A stretch of DNA of 64,000 nucleotides from Prunella strophiata (GCA_036583965.1 JAZBQD010000014.1:5736191-5800190); one strand, 5' to 3'; positions 34,220 to 47,029 are shown, counted from the stretch's first letter. Notes: generated by a model not told the origin, from the sequence alone. Program-made: numbers and translations.

Positions 34220-37200
34220 ATATAAGTGTAAGAGACTAATTGCTAACACTGGGATGAAAACAGAATTTCTCTCTTCTTTTGTGTTGCCCTATATCCTCAC
34301 CTCTGATAGTCTGTCTCTTCTAGAACTATTAATGAATTGGGGTTTTTTTTAATGCAAAAATGATTATAATGAATTGGCAAGCAGAAAGACATCACCTTCC
34401 CTAAGCAGCAGGAAACCCTTCTCTACCCTAGCCCTGAGCTCTCAGTCACCACCACAGCTGAGGTTGTCTATAAACATGGACAGGCTCAGTGTCCATGGTC
34501 TGCACCTTGCAGTCTCAGCACACTGAAATTCCACTCTAAGCCCATTACGTGCATTGGTATCCAAAATCTGTGTTATTGATAACTTAAACAATTGATTTAC
34601 TAATTCCTATGACACTTCAGTGTCCTGATTTCAAAACATTTAAGGAGATAATTCCTTTTAAATACAGGCTTAAGCACGGAGGTGTTTTGGAATTAATATG
34701 AAAAACAAAAATACCTTTCTTGTTTTTTGGGACAGCAGTGTATTGAGTCATTATTTTTCCTAAGAAAGACAACCATTCCTTTTTCACTTAAAGACTTCAT
34801 GATAACCTTGTGCATGGCTGACTTTAGGGCTTTTATGCCCAGCTCATATCATCCCAGTCAGAAGGTAATTCTGCAATTAACCCTGCTACAACCCCAAAAG
34901 GTGCACAGTGTCATTGGTCTGCTTTAAAATTGCAAACACATGGAGAAACAGTGGTGCAATTTTTCTTAATTAGAGAAAATGACCACACTAGAGGAAAAAA
35001 AAAAAAAATACAATGTTCTAATCACAAGCAATGTTTAAAAATTAACCCAAATATACAAAAAGCCCAGCCCCACACCTTCATGCTGCATCCCAATAGTCTG
35101 AAAAGCTTGTAACAGACTGGCCTAGCCTACAAAGTCAGTTCAGAAACAGACTGAAATCACTGTCTTGTGCCATTTGGGGGGAACCCAACTAACTCCTCTA
35201 TTTCTGTCTAAACACTCATAGCTTTTAATGGGAAAAAAGGAAACACAGTAAACCCTCATGATATTGCCCATAATGTATTGCTTCCACCACTTCTCCTGCA
35301 CACACCTGAGACAAACACAAACACACACACACAAAAGCATGTTAATTTTTACTGCTCAGGAGAAGCCTGAGTTTGTTTAGATTTGAGACAAAAAGCAGCA
35401 GTCCATCACCTCATGTCATTCTAAAACCCTGACATTTACAGAGCTCTTTCCAAACCAGTTCATTAAACACTGCATGCATCTTAAGGCCATATGCAGCAAT
35501 ATAATTTAGAGTGTATATTTTATAGGTTTCTTTTTCTGGTTTACCCGCTGATTATTACATGCTGTAAAATTTCAATTATCCCAACCAGTCAGGGGAATAA
35601 AAAAGGGAAATAAAATGTAGGTGATGGAAAAGTGTGTGTTAACAAATGCCATAGAAAAGAAGCCAATGTGACACTCAGTTTTCAGTGTTATTAATGCCCC
35701 TTTCTCCTCTCACAGATTAGCAGAATGAATAAAAAGCACGAAACGACAACTAAATAATCTCTCTCATTCTTACATGCAGGATACATTTCAAACCACTGTG
35801 AACAAATCCATGGGTGAAACTTGTCTTAGCTTTCCCTGTGCAAACTCATAGATCTGGAAGGAACAGCACAGCCCAAATTAAGGGCTGAATTTGGCCCAGC
35901 TAGTAAAAGGAAAGACTTGAAGGAGATGAGAATATGCCTGCAAATTTTCTACATAACATGTAAGTTAAACAACTCAATTCTTGAGTGTGGGGCAGACCTA
36001 CAGGGCTAGAATGGCTTCTGATATAAAGGGAAATGTTCCCAAAAAATAATTTAACCTTTGTCTATTTACATCATTTACACTGACACCCAATGCCCTTAAG
36101 AGCTGCAAACACAAAATGCCATACCTGAAAAAAAAAAAAAAATCACATAAAGGGCTGGGAAATTTTTATTCAGTGTGCCAAACTCATAAAGCTGGGATGG
36201 TGAAATTAAGTAAGTTGTCCCTGCTAAATCCAAAATAGAGGGTATGTAAACGTGACAATATGAAAGGCCCCGACTGTATAGTGACTTGTCCAAGCAATTT
36301 ATTACACATATACAGTTGTTTTAACTGTGTACCACTTTCTCATGAATGATAATTTTTAATGCACGTTCACCTGGTAGTCTTGGGCAATTTCTGTAGTGTC
36401 AAAACTTAAGACAAACAATTTCTCACCAAAGGGATTCAAGCTGAATGGGCCTGACCCCATTCCAATGTGTGTATTTTCTGTTGTCACTGCTGCTGTCAGG
36501 ATCACACCTCTGTGGGATGCCTCTAAATGTCCACAGCCTGCACACCCAACTTTTGAATGCTGGGGAAGCTTGGCAGATGTTTCCAACCTCTCCTTGCTTT
36601 CAAGAAGTTGACTTCTTTGCAGCAGCTTGCCTATTCATTCTGACTTGCTTCTTTGCTGGGTAGTAACCTGGAAAATGCACAAACAGAATTGGGGTAGGAC
36701 ACTGAAAACAGCTGCTTTTCAAGAAATCTCTCAAATCTCATTTTCGTGTCGAAGAAATAATTTTGACTTCTCTACAGCTCCTGAATGAACAAAACTGATA
36801 CCTTTAGTGTGTCCCACACAAAGTTATGTAATACCAAGCAAAACAAAGAAAATGTGCTGGCCTTTATCCAGGTGAGATCAAAAGCCTTTGGACCCTCTTA
36901 TGCAAGATGAGCAATGCAACATTTCACTCCAGCGCTGAGATCCACTGCTGCAGTGCTTTCCTGGCAGAAATGGGGCTGGGGGCTTTTGCCTTCTTAAAAG
37001 TAATAAAAAATATGCTGTAAAACAACATCAGAAGAACTATGTATATGTGGCACTTTATTTCTGCTTATTAGGTCAAACTGCAAATTCAAGGGCTGCATAA
37101 AAGCTTGCACTACCACTGAGTTATAACTAATTCCTTGCTCACAGACTATGAACTGTGGCTCATGGGGAGAACACCCTCCGCATTTTCATCCGTAGGTACA

Positions 37201-39919
37201 GCTGAATCTTTGTTTCAGGTGCAAACTTAAGTCATCCTTAACTACAGAAACGTGATTATAACGCAGTAGCTCCCCTATGAATTCCTTCTCTGCTTCCCAG
37301 TCTTGCACAAAAAAAAACCCAAAAAAAAAAAAACCAAAAAAAACCCCCCAACACACTTTTTAAACTTTTTTCAGGTCATAGGGCAGAACTAGCTGAAATG
37401 GAAGTTAGGTGAGTATTTATCTTTAGAGTTCATGGGGTTTACCTGGTATAAGTTGTTTATATTCATAGCAATGCATTTGTTTCAATTTCAGTTCAGGATG
37501 ATATTTAAACCTGAGCTTTCTACACTGTCAAATTGTCAACAGATATCAGGTCCTCTTAGCATGAAGACTTGCATTCATTTCAAAGCAGAACATTACTGGC
37601 AGCATGACTGGAATTCTGTAGGCTTTAACTGCCAAGTTTGTGCAGAGAGATTCCTGCAGCCAACTTCTTTCAGCACGTGTTTCCATGGCACAGTGGTACC
37701 TGAACTAGCCCTAAGTCAAATTTCTGGAGCAGGATGTGATCCCAAGGAGAATGCACTGTTAACTCTGTTAACTTGGTAGAAAAGCTAATCCTGCTATTAC
37801 CATAACCCTCTGTAGTCTCTTGGTGGAGCACTAAGGAAAAAAATCTAAATTACCAAATGTGATCCTTGCTATTTATTTCTTTCATTTAAAAGGCTTATCT
37901 ATATCTAACCTTCATTTTGCTTTGGGGAAGGAAATACATTAGGAATTATGCTTAGCAGATGAAATTCAGAAAAGACTGAAAGAGTTGGTGTTCCCATTTC
38001 TGTCAGTCAAGAATCTTAGCAAGAGCCCAACAGCTCAAGTGCCCACAGGATGAAGACTGATTTCAAAACTGAGCAGCCAGGAGGATGCAGGTTCCCCAGA
38101 GCCATGTCAGGATGGTGTAGCCTCCATCTAAAATGGCACACAGAGTCCATGGGAATTGGCTGGTTTGCCTAAGGAAACCCAAGGAGTACTTGCACTGGCA
38201 CAAATAAGTGAAGGTGCTGGAGCCTGTCAGAAGGACAGCCTGGCTAGAGAGACCTGGGAAGGGAAAGCTTCCTGTTGTTCAAATCAACCTGCCCAAATAG
38301 CTGCTTTCCTTTCTCCCCAACCATCTTCCATGGACTCTCTGCATCACAAGTAAGACAGCCTAATGAAAACAGGATTTTTACCAATTTTCTCTTTGACTTT
38401 TAGCAGAGGAGGCAAGCATTTATGAATGTCTCCCAGGAGAGCCAAGGTCTAAATGTAACAGCCAGAGGCAAGCCACAAATGTTGGAAGAGAAGAGCTGGC
38501 ATGGAACACCAACCTTGCCAGTGGCAGGGGAAAAAAAGGAAAAAAGGAAAAAGGGAACAAAAGGAAAAAGGGAAAAAAGGAAAAAAGCCTACATTGGACC
38601 TGCTTTTTGAATTTGAGACTCTCCCAGAAAACAGAGCAGAACCATTCTGGGTCCACACCACAAATGGAGATGGAATATATCCATATAAAAGGGTTGGGAA
38701 GTAGAAGGAAAGGCCTACTTTTGTACTGGTTGTCTCTCTGCATGACTGAGGAGTCAAAAGCAGCAGTAAAAACTCTACTTCTTCCATTCTGGAGGCTCCA
38801 ATGTCCACAAAACCCCATGGCTGGGTTCTAATATGTCAATATTTATTTATTGCTGCCTTTGGTAGCCTAAATTAAAAGCACATTGTTGGATCTCAGTGTA
38901 ATGCATTACAGTGTCCTTGTTGACCAGAGCAGAACACAGATAACCAGGATCAAATCCTCAGATCCTAATCCCAAAGCAACCTTCCCTTAGGGGATGGCAG
39001 AAGGTGAGCAAAGGGGTGGAAGCATGGGGTCAGACCCTGTCTGCAGGTGTGACTTTCCCTGGCTCAGTTTTGGCTGAATTACTTCAGTTGTGCCCAGAGG
39101 GACAGGGTGACACCAGAGGGAAGCATCTAATGCCCCTCTTTAGCTGGCAGTGAGAAGGATCTGTGTGTGTGAGAGAAGGATTAAGAGGCCTCATTTCCAG
39201 GCCTCACCAAAAAAGAAGGCTGCAAATGATTTTCCTGGCCCATCTTGCACACCTGCAGTCCTTGGGGACAAGAGGACTGGTTGCTAGACTAAAGTGCTTT
39301 CTCTTATGAAAACACATGTGAGAAAGTGTTAAACTGTGCAGTGTGGTATTTTGGTTTCTACATCCCCTGATGAAATGTTTCTTGCCTGGGGAAAACTGAG
39401 CGGAAGAAAAATATCCCCTGGAAATTTCTGCATAATTTACTCCCACACACCTAGTGAGAGATTTACAATTGAACAGCAGTTCCCCTGAAACCATCACCAC
39501 ATTGTGCTCTGAATTACACTTTTGTACTCCTACCTGCAAATTATACTGTTAATTAGTTAATGGCTGTAAAGTGCTTTGGAGAAGAAAAGAGCACTCATTA
39601 AATACCATTGTTCTGGTCTCCAGTGTGCAATGTTCCACTCTTCATTAATCTCCAACCTCTTCCCCAACCTCTTGCTAGCAATTAAGTTTCATATTCTCAA
39701 GTAGCAAATTAGTCTGAGATCTACATCACTGTTCAGAATGTGTTTCCTGAAACTTTAGCTTCAGTTGTATTCTAGAAAATTTCAAGTTGGTGTCTTACAT
39801 GAAATTCCCAAATGAAAATTCTTGATCTATGTCTTGAAAACCTCCCTTTGGATAAACCAAAACCTGCTTTCCTTTCCTTGTCCTTTCCTATAGTCAAGGG
39901 AAATCTAATATACGGGATG
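34220..39919. other. Non-genic stretch with simple A-rich tracts
   Basis: A14 lies at 34995-35008, a short CA repeat near 35318-35334, A15 at 36128-36142, an A/C-rich tract at 37309-37352, and a GGAAAAA-type purine tract at 38527-38587. Open frames reach 132 codons but are unrecognisable. The parts at 35440-35780 and 36850-37150 are A/T-rich and lack repeats, so they are candidates for conserved non-coding sequence, which cannot be tested here. Confidence 0.5.
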
Positions 39920-40085
39920 AGATTTTTCAAAGAAGTTCAAACCCCACCGAGTCAAGCAAACATGGGGCCAGATGCTCAGAAGAGCTCAGCATGCAGAATA
40001 CTGGGAACTAAAGCCTTTTTCATAGTGCTGAAACCCACTCCTGGCAGCACACCCTGGTGAGAGGCATTTGAAAACTTAGCCCCTT
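39920..40085. repeat. Relic of a second ancient amniote palindromic repeat
   Basis: The stretch opens with 'agatttttcaaag', has 'gctcagaagagctcagcat' at about 39973-39991, and closes with 'agtgctgaaaccc' and 'tttgaaaacttagcccc'. This matches an old repeat that I recall, in which a 'tttcagaggtgctgagcacc' arm is inverted at the other end before 'gaaaatctggccc'. The family name is uncertain and the copy is diverged. Confidence 0.4.
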
Positions 40086-43000
40086 CTGCCACCCAGCCAA
40101 ATTTAAGATCGATTTGCCCTTAAAATTCCTGGATGCTTTCACTGAGTGTAATATCCAAGCTGAAGTTAGCAGGGGACCTGGCTGCTTTCTCTAGTTTCTG
40201 CTTTAGATGGCTGAACTGTGCTCCTTGCTATACTTGGGAAAAGATGCCCACAGCCAAACCTCCAGGCAAGCAAAAAAGCCAAAAAGGAAGTGAAAAATGT
40301 CCTTTAAGGTAGAGCAGCAAAAGACAGCACAGAAGTCATACCTGGAGAAAACAACCATGACTGTCACCTTAAACATGGGAAAGGGCCTGAAAAAAAGACT
40401 TCCATGACAACAAAGTTTGATGGCCACCAGTAAAGTACAGAAGACAAGTTTAATTTATGGTTGAGGTGGAATCTCTGTTCTAACTGCTTTCACCACAATT
40501 TATTTTGCTGTGTCAGCCAAGACAGAAGTAGAAGATGATCTGGGCAGTCACCTGATTCTTGCCTGGCATTTTCATTCCCTTTTCTTTTAAGCAATTCTTG
40601 CCTGAGAAGTGGTCACAGTCAACAAAAATGCTGCCTTTCCTACAATGGCAAATCCCATGCAAACAACCAGTAAGTGGATTTCCTATTTCCCAGAGGCTGC
40701 CGTGGGGACAGAAGAGATGAGGTTTTTACCTCCTCTGGCAGGTAAGGTGGGGACATGGCAAGACAGAGAAAATACAGGCATTTTGCAGGTTTCATAGACC
40801 AGAAGGGCATAAATATACCAAACACATTCACATACTAATTCCTACTAATTCCAGGTCTTCAATTTCTGGAAGAGCTTAAAAAATTATTTTAAAGGTCATT
40901 AAATTCTTTCTCTCTCTTTGGATCCACAAAATTCAGCCCCTGCTCACAAGCAGTGGATAGTCTAAAAAAAAAAAAAAAAAAAAAAGAAATCTCAGAGAAA
41001 TATTAGCAAACAGCCAAATTCCAGATTTGTTGAGCTACTGAATTCTAAAGGGCATAAAGAGTCTGGGAGCAGAACTGAGAGCTATTAACTGGTGATTTGT
41101 TTCCCGACCATGCAGTCAGGCAGAATTCCTGCAAAACCTGAAGCTTCAGCTTTGGTCTTCAAGACCTCAAAGGGTGCTCCAGCCACAGCAAACACAAATC
41201 CAGGTGTGGCTGGAATAATCACCCCATGTTATCTTTGCAGGGTTGTATCTCATCTGCCTGAGCTCCTGAGCATCCCCTCACAATCACACACCAAGTGCCT
41301 ACTCTGAGAATGTCTCTTGGTGGTTTTGGTATCAAGAACTTGTCAGGGACAGGGCAGTGTTGGCACTTAAGTGCTTCTGCACAGAAAACTGCCACCGAAA
41401 ACTCAGATCCTGAGGGATATGGCTCCTCCTCCTAGGTGGAAGCCAGGCATCAGTTCTGCAGCTGATGACACTGATTGCACACCTAAGCAGGAGGTCCAAA
41501 GAGGTGGACTGGCTCCTGCATAATTTATAAATCCTATTCCCTGCCCTTAGTGGCTCTGAACCTGCATCCTGCAAACACATGACCCACAGGAAATTCAGAG
41601 AGGGGCAGGTCTGGATCACCCTTCTGGTACATGGGTTGATTTCCAAATATTACTTGTGGTTCTCTGGAGGCGGCTGGAGCTCTAGGAGGGAAAAGGGAGT
41701 GTGAGACACCATCTGGGGCTGACCATGAGGTGTGATAGGACTGCAGCAGCTCCTGGGCCCCAGCCAGGTCCCACTAGTGATTCTGCATCCTTCTGCATAG
41801 TTTCACCTGCTCAACCAGCATGTGGATACTCCTCCCCACGGGAGCAATGCTGGCAGGATGTTCCTCACACCCTGCAGGGCCTAGGAAAGGTGGAAAAGCA
41901 CTTTTCCTAAGGAAAAGCCGCAGAGAGCACAAGGACAAGGATAATCCTCTAGGTGGCATCCAGAGACTCCAAACTTCACACAGAACTCTTGCCGGGGCTG
42001 GGCACAGCCTTGCCCTTCATCATCGGATCCTCGGCTCACCTCCCATGCTTCCTCACCCTGTGCCAAGCTCTCGGCAGCTTAAACTGAGCTCATTCTGAGG
42101 CAATCAGCTCTTAGGAAATGGCAACAGGTCTAAGGAAAGGTGCTTTACAGGAATCTCCGTGTCAGAAATTTTCCTCATTTGTAGGAAGAACTGATTGAAA
42201 CCAGTGAATCAGGGTTGGGAAGAAAGGAGGTATTTGTCAAATAGTTATGGCCTTTCCTACTAGCACACTTTAATAACACACAGGAATGAAGTAGAAAAGA
42301 CCTTGTTTTACTCTGTTGATGATTATGTCTATTCCAGCACAGCTTGTGAATCCAGTGCCTTGTCTTTAACACTGTCTAATTCCAGGTGTTTTAAAAGAAG
42401 ATAAAATGCCTGCAGAGAGGATAATTACAGAACAACCTTTCCCTATGGAAAGTTTCCTCCTAATGTGCTTAGTTATGTCATCAATCACAAAGGTTCTAAC
42501 TCCTCTAAGCTTACATCATGTGCATATAATGCCTGTTGTCATTGCCATTATTTAAGGTCGCATCCAGGGTGGAACTGTGGCCCTACAGAGTCAGTACAAG
42601 TTCACTGCAGCAGAACCAGGATGTGGCTCCTCACTTTTTTCAGGACTCTTTCCATGTCTGGGCTCCAAAGCTGCACTGTCACTATTCCCACAGCTTCGTC
42701 TGGGTTGTGTGGGTGTATTAAAACATCTGTAAAATGAGACCAAAGTGTTTCTGAAATGCAAAGGCTTTACTGGTGGGGTCCTTTCTTTCTCAGCCCATGA
42801 TTTCTGTGCCACCTAAGAGCATGCTGTCAGGTGAACTTTGTGGGTTGAGATACAGACAGGTTAATAATGAAAACAGGATAATATCTACTACTATTACTAA
42901 TTGTAATGAAAATGCAAATGAGAGATAAATAAAACCCAAAGGAAACAAGTAATTCCCAGTACAGTTGCTACCCACCTGTTGAATGATGCCTAGCCTGTCC

Positions 43001-43490
43001 CTGAGCAGGGGTGGCTCCTGGCCAACTCCCACCAGTTTCCACACTGACCATGAGGTTCTGTGGTGTGGTACATCCCTTTGGCCAGTTCAGGTCACTGTCC
43101 TGGCCATGCTCCATCCCAGCTCCTTGTGTCCTGCTCACTGGCAGAGCATGAGACACTGAGGAGTCCTTGATTGCAGAGAGCACTGCTCAGCACCAATGAA
43201 AACATCCTTGTGTCATCAAAATTCTTCTCACCCCGAATCCAAACCACACCACTGTACCAGCTATTAGGGAGAAAATTAAATCTATTCCAGCCAAAACCAG
43301 GACAATATCTACCCCTTATTCCATGGCATTTAAGTCATGCCAACTCCCACACTTCCCAATACCTGATCATCTTTCCTGTCTTTCGGTATATATGTAAACC
43401 CACACAGAATGTGGTAACATTTCCACATTCCCTCAGTCATGGACCTTACCTATAACAGTTCATTAAGTTCATTTAATCCTTAGTTCATAA
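40086..43490. other. Non-genic stretch with an A22 run
   Basis: A22 lies at 40964-40985. An exon-like segment at 40694-40741 is listed separately. The remaining open frames are about 105 codons or shorter and unrecognisable. Confidence 0.5.
40694..40741 (+). other. 48-bp exon-like segment
   Basis: 'gatttcctatttcccag' ends at 40693 and 'ggcag|gtaagg' gives a strong donor at 40741/40742. The length is a multiple of three, and two of the three frames are open. Another donor-like GTAAGT lies only 23 bases upstream of the acceptor, too close for an intron between them. This may simply be a pseudo-exon. Confidence 0.15.
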
Positions 43491-43697
43491 CTTGGGGTTC
43501 CATCTATTCTAACAGTCTTTCAGGACAGGAAAGATGGTGCTGAGCAGCTTAACAGCATTACCTCCGTGGCAGATGGCAAGAAAGGTGCCGAGAGTATTTC
43601 TGTGGATTTTAGTGGCACCTTGGCCAAGATTATGGAGGGGCTGGACAAGCTGAGGTGCTCCAGGGGCACCAGAGCCCCTGTGGGTGTGGGTGTCTAA
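43491..43697 (+). other. Open frame with acceptor-like site, unidentified
   Basis: A frame open from 43491 to a TAA at 43695-43697 (68 codons) is interrupted by an acceptor-like site: 'ttctaacagtctttcag' ending at 43523, with a CTAAC branch-point-like element. The residues after it have a balanced, protein-like composition (for example VDFSGTLAKIMEGLDKL), unlike most frames in the window. I do not recognise a family. It could be a decayed exon, a retrocopy fragment or chance. Confidence 0.15.
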
Positions 43698-43844
43698 GCC
43701 AGGCTTGAGTGCCTGGGGATGCTGGTGATGACCCTTGTGTTGTGTGCATGGGGTGAGTTCACATTCTACACCAGTGGAGGAATGAAGAAGGTGCTGCTGT
43801 TATGGACTGATCATTGACAGTCATGACCAGATTTGGTCACAAAC

Positions 43845-43934
43845 AGAACCCCAGGATGGGTCAAGTTGGAAGGGACCACAGTGGGTTATCTAGGCCAACA
43901 CTCCTGCTCAAGCAGGGTCATCCTAGAGCACACA
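43845..43934 (-). mobile_element. CR1 LINE 3' end fragment
   Basis: 'ggatgggtcaagttggaagg' and 'gaccacagtgggttatc' followed by 'aacactcctgctcaagcagg' and 'gtcatcctagagcaca' is the reverse complement of the CR1 3' region, with the terminal tail at the left. The match is good, and the element is 5'-truncated as is usual. Confidence 0.8.
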
Positions 43935-44684
43935 GACATTTTTATGTCATCATTATCAACACCATATATTTCCATGAGTTTTAGTAATCTTAAACATTTC
44001 TTCAGAAGTGAAGTGTTTTCATGTTTTAATTTCCATGTTGTCCTCAGCAGACTTGTGAGGCAGGCTAAATAATACCTTTGTGAGAAGGTAGGACTGTATT
44101 ATTTACTCAGTTTTTCAGGTTATGATACACAGGCAGACTTGGGCAGGGGTTCTGTTAGCATTGTGGGGGGGACTCTGCCTTTGGAGTTTTCATTTCTGAA
44201 TTTGAAAGGGTTGCTTGGTTTTATTCTTCTCTGTTCCTGTACTGTCCAAAAACAGAAAAAGAGGGAAGAGCTGGAAAAAGGCAACAGTGTTCCTCAGTTT
44301 ACAAAGCAGGAAGAAAACTATCATTAATGATCATAAAGATGAAGATTTCAACTGTGAAAGGGATAAAAATATTAATTCCATGAGACATGACTGTTGTTAA
44401 ATTCAGGCAGCAGAGCCCTTTTCTCCATCTTCCTCCACCCCCAATGATAAGACTTACACCATACTTTCATATTTCCATCCCTTGGTATCACCCCTGCAAA
44501 AGCAGAGACCAAAACTTTGCTTTACATCTCCCCCTTCCAAACCATCTCTAAACTCTCGTGGAGAAAACTGGACATGGAATGGGGAGACCCTTTTTGCTCC
44601 ATCTGTGCTACCTGGTGCTCCTGTGCAAATCCATATTTCAGTGTGGGGGCTGCAGAAGGGGAGCCTTCTTTTTTAAGACCTAAT
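43935..44684. other. Non-genic stretch
   Basis: Nothing recognisable was seen between the CR1 fragment and the solo LTR. Confidence 0.5.
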
Positions 44685-44690
44685 GGAAAT
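44685..44690. repeat. Target-site duplication, left copy
   Basis: GGAAAT directly precedes the LTR terminus TGTCAG and is repeated exactly at 45322-45327 after CTGACA. A 6-bp duplication fits class II (ERVK-type) retroviral integration. Confidence 0.85.
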
Positions 44691-45321
44691 TGTCAGGGGT
44701 CTCTCATGTGTCTCGAGAGACCCAGATGTGTGTTGGAAAGTCTCTGTGTCCCAGCCCGAGCACTGAAGGAGGAGTCAGGACTCTTCATTTGTGGTCTTCA
44801 AGGTTGTTTATTTTTCCTTATCTATTACATTCTTTCCCTGACCAGCCCGAGATCTGTTCAGCAGGCTCAGTCCTGAGGCACACTGCCCACCTCTGGGGTG
44901 GTGTTGTCTTTTTATACTAAAAACTACGTGTACATTATTTACAGTTATTTCCCAATACCTATCACCCTATGTTACAGAGTCCAACTCTACTCTAAACCAA
45001 TCCAAAAGTGCCACTATCACCCAGAAGATGGAGGCTAAGAAGAAGGAGAAAGAAGGACAGAACACAGCCAAATTCCTCCATCTTGACCCCCGAATCCTCA
45101 TTCTAAAAAATCCCAAAATTCTACTTTTTCACTTTGTGATAAACTAACTCTTACTCTACTTAATTTTTGTGGCTTGCAACTCTTCATATAAGGTTGGTAA
45201 TTTTTTCCATGAACTGAAATCAAAGGCACAGGGGTCTTGGGCTCTGTGCCAAGGCCTTTGAGTTCCCTGCCAGGGGCTCGAGCCATCCAGGACAGCCAGA
45301 GGGATGTCCTGGTTTCTGACA
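44691..45321 (-). mobile_element. Complete solo LTR, ERVK-type endogenous retrovirus
   Basis: The element is 631 bp, bounded by the perfect terminal inverted repeat TGTCAG ... CTGACA and flanked by identical 6-bp target duplications. Read on the minus strand, the order is U3, then a TATA box TATAAAAAG (44908-44916), then a polyadenylation signal AATAAA (44807-44812), then a U5 of about 110 bases, which fixes the orientation. No primer-binding site, polypurine tract or coding region is adjacent, so this is a solo LTR left by recombination between two LTRs of a provirus. I recognise the sequence as a family common in songbird genomes. The 120-codon minus-strand frame at 45098-45460 is an artefact. 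Confidence 0.88.
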
Positions 45322-45327
45322 GGAAAT
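45322..45327. repeat. Target-site duplication, right copy
   Basis: GGAAAT matches the six bases at 44685-44690 exactly and abuts the CA terminus of the LTR. Confidence 0.85.
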
Positions 45328-47029
45328 TTGAAGTGTTAAGAAAACCTGTCTCTATCTTCATTGTTACGTCTTGCAAAGTGTTTTGAGGCTGTTCCTTTGT
45401 CAAATGACAAACTATGAAACCGTGTGTTTTGCTTGTAACAATTGTTTTTCTTGTAGTCAAAGTAATTTCCTATGGAAGTAGCAATGTTAGGGCTCAAGTT
45501 TGTTTCACAGAAAAGTGAACTCTTTGCAAACACAATTCTGTGTTTTCTTACTGATTTTTTTTCTTTTAGGAAGCTCAAATTAATAGCACAGTTTCTGGCA
45601 TAGCTGTGTGTAATCACGTGCCTTATCTTAGGCACGTGGAGGTATTTGTGCCAAATGCTATGAATCATCTTCTTAGCCATTTTCAGTCATGATCCGAGGT
45701 TTCACAAGATTTATAAAGGCAATCCATGTTCAGGCACCACCTCATCCTCAAGGTTCTGCTCTTGGTTTGCAATGTGCTTTTGAGAGTGGATCACTCCCTA
45801 CAGGACTATTCCCTAAGCTAGGATTGCCATTCATTCTGAATGTCTGGAATCACTCATGCTTTGATATCTCTTGCTTTTGATTTGATGTACAGCTACCTGC
45901 CTTACTGTTCATGGCAGTGGGGAGGACAAGGGGAGGAAGCAGGGGCTTGCAGCAGAAAGAAGGCTGTATGGATGTGTCTCTCTTCCAGTCACACCAGTTG
46001 CTTCTTTCGTGCCCTTTGATCCATTGGGATTGTCACTTTGAGATGCAATGCTGCCTTTCTAGTTCTAGATGGGAAATGTAGACTAAGAAAGGCAGGGGCA
46101 CCAACACAGTAGGTCTTTATACACACCCTTTTTTCTCCTCAGTTTTGTCTGGGTAGACAGCTTCCTATTTCTTACACCAATAAGATTGAAATGATAATTA
46201 AAAAGTACAGTGTTTTTATTCTTGGATATTGTGTGACAACTCAGACCAAAACCCAAAGAAAAATATAGGATGATGGCAGGTTTGGTGGGAAGGGATTGTT
46301 AACTTAAGGCAAGTGTGATAAATGATGAAGAGAGATAGGTAGGTTATTCTATCAGTTCTGGTCTCTGTGCAAAACTAAGGGCTTGTATATTCTGTAACTC
46401 ATAGCCTTTATGAAGTACCAGTGAACCAAAAGACAAATTGCTGCATGACTCCACTGCTTTCTAATAGTGTGTGCCTTGAAAAATGGTACTGAGAGAGTTT
46501 CTATTTTCAATTAACTCTATAAGTGAAAAGATAAATGGAGACAGAAGGAATCACCACTCCATTATCTATTCACCTGTTCACTGGAGATTAATTTTCAAAT
46601 AGGCTTAAGAGTATTGACTGTAACATAAAACCCAGATATAAACACAGAAAAAATTAGGGGCTAGGCAATCTTTCACACTCCATTTATCCTCCTGCATTTT
46701 AAACTCAGTCTAAAATCTCTAAGATTTTGAGGAAATAGAACTTTCTCCTCCCCCCACCTACCCCAGAAACAGATTCCCCGTTAGTTTTCATTTCTGCAAT
46801 GTCCTTCACAGATTGAAGCAAAGCTACTTTTGCCTTCTGAAGAGTGTGTGATTTAGTTAGCCTATAAAAAAAAAGAGCTAAGTATTATAAGCTATACATT
46901 TCTGAGCAAGTGTCCTAGGCTACAATGTTAAGATGTATCCAAAAAGTCTGTATTCTATCACCATCTCCATGTACTGTTAAAACTAGGAGGGGCAGTGTTT
47001 TCCTTATCTCCTTCCTCTGGACTATCTCC
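45328..47029. other. Non-genic stretch between two LTRs
   Basis: The only notable element is the E-box inverted repeat at 45615-45638, listed separately. No internal retroviral sequence lies between the two LTRs, so they are not the two ends of one provirus; they also differ in family and orientation. Confidence 0.55.
45615..45638. promoter_or_regulatory. Perfect inverted repeat with two CACGTG E-boxes around a GATA core
   Basis: CACGTGCCT and AGGCACGTG are perfect 9-base inverted arms separated by TATCTT. Each arm carries a palindromic E-box CACGTG, the target of bHLH factors such as USF, MYC/MAX and CLOCK/BMAL1. The centre reads TTATCT, a GATA motif on the minus strand. The symmetry is exact, which suggests a real dimer-of-dimers site or a hairpin, but function is inferred only. 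Confidence 0.4.

Noticed and set aside
35848..35890. 'catagatctggaaggaacag', resembling a minus-strand CR1 tail
   Set aside because: Only one short box matches and the expected following boxes are missing.
40788..40870. 'catagaccagaagggcata', resembling a CR1 tail
   Set aside because: The similarity ends after about 20 bases.
43534..43560. ATG followed by Val-Leu-Ser, as at the start of alpha-globin
   Set aside because: Only four residues match, the following residues do not, and the frame is short.
45098..45460. 120-codon minus-strand frame
   Set aside because: Most of it lies inside the solo LTR and crosses its boundary.
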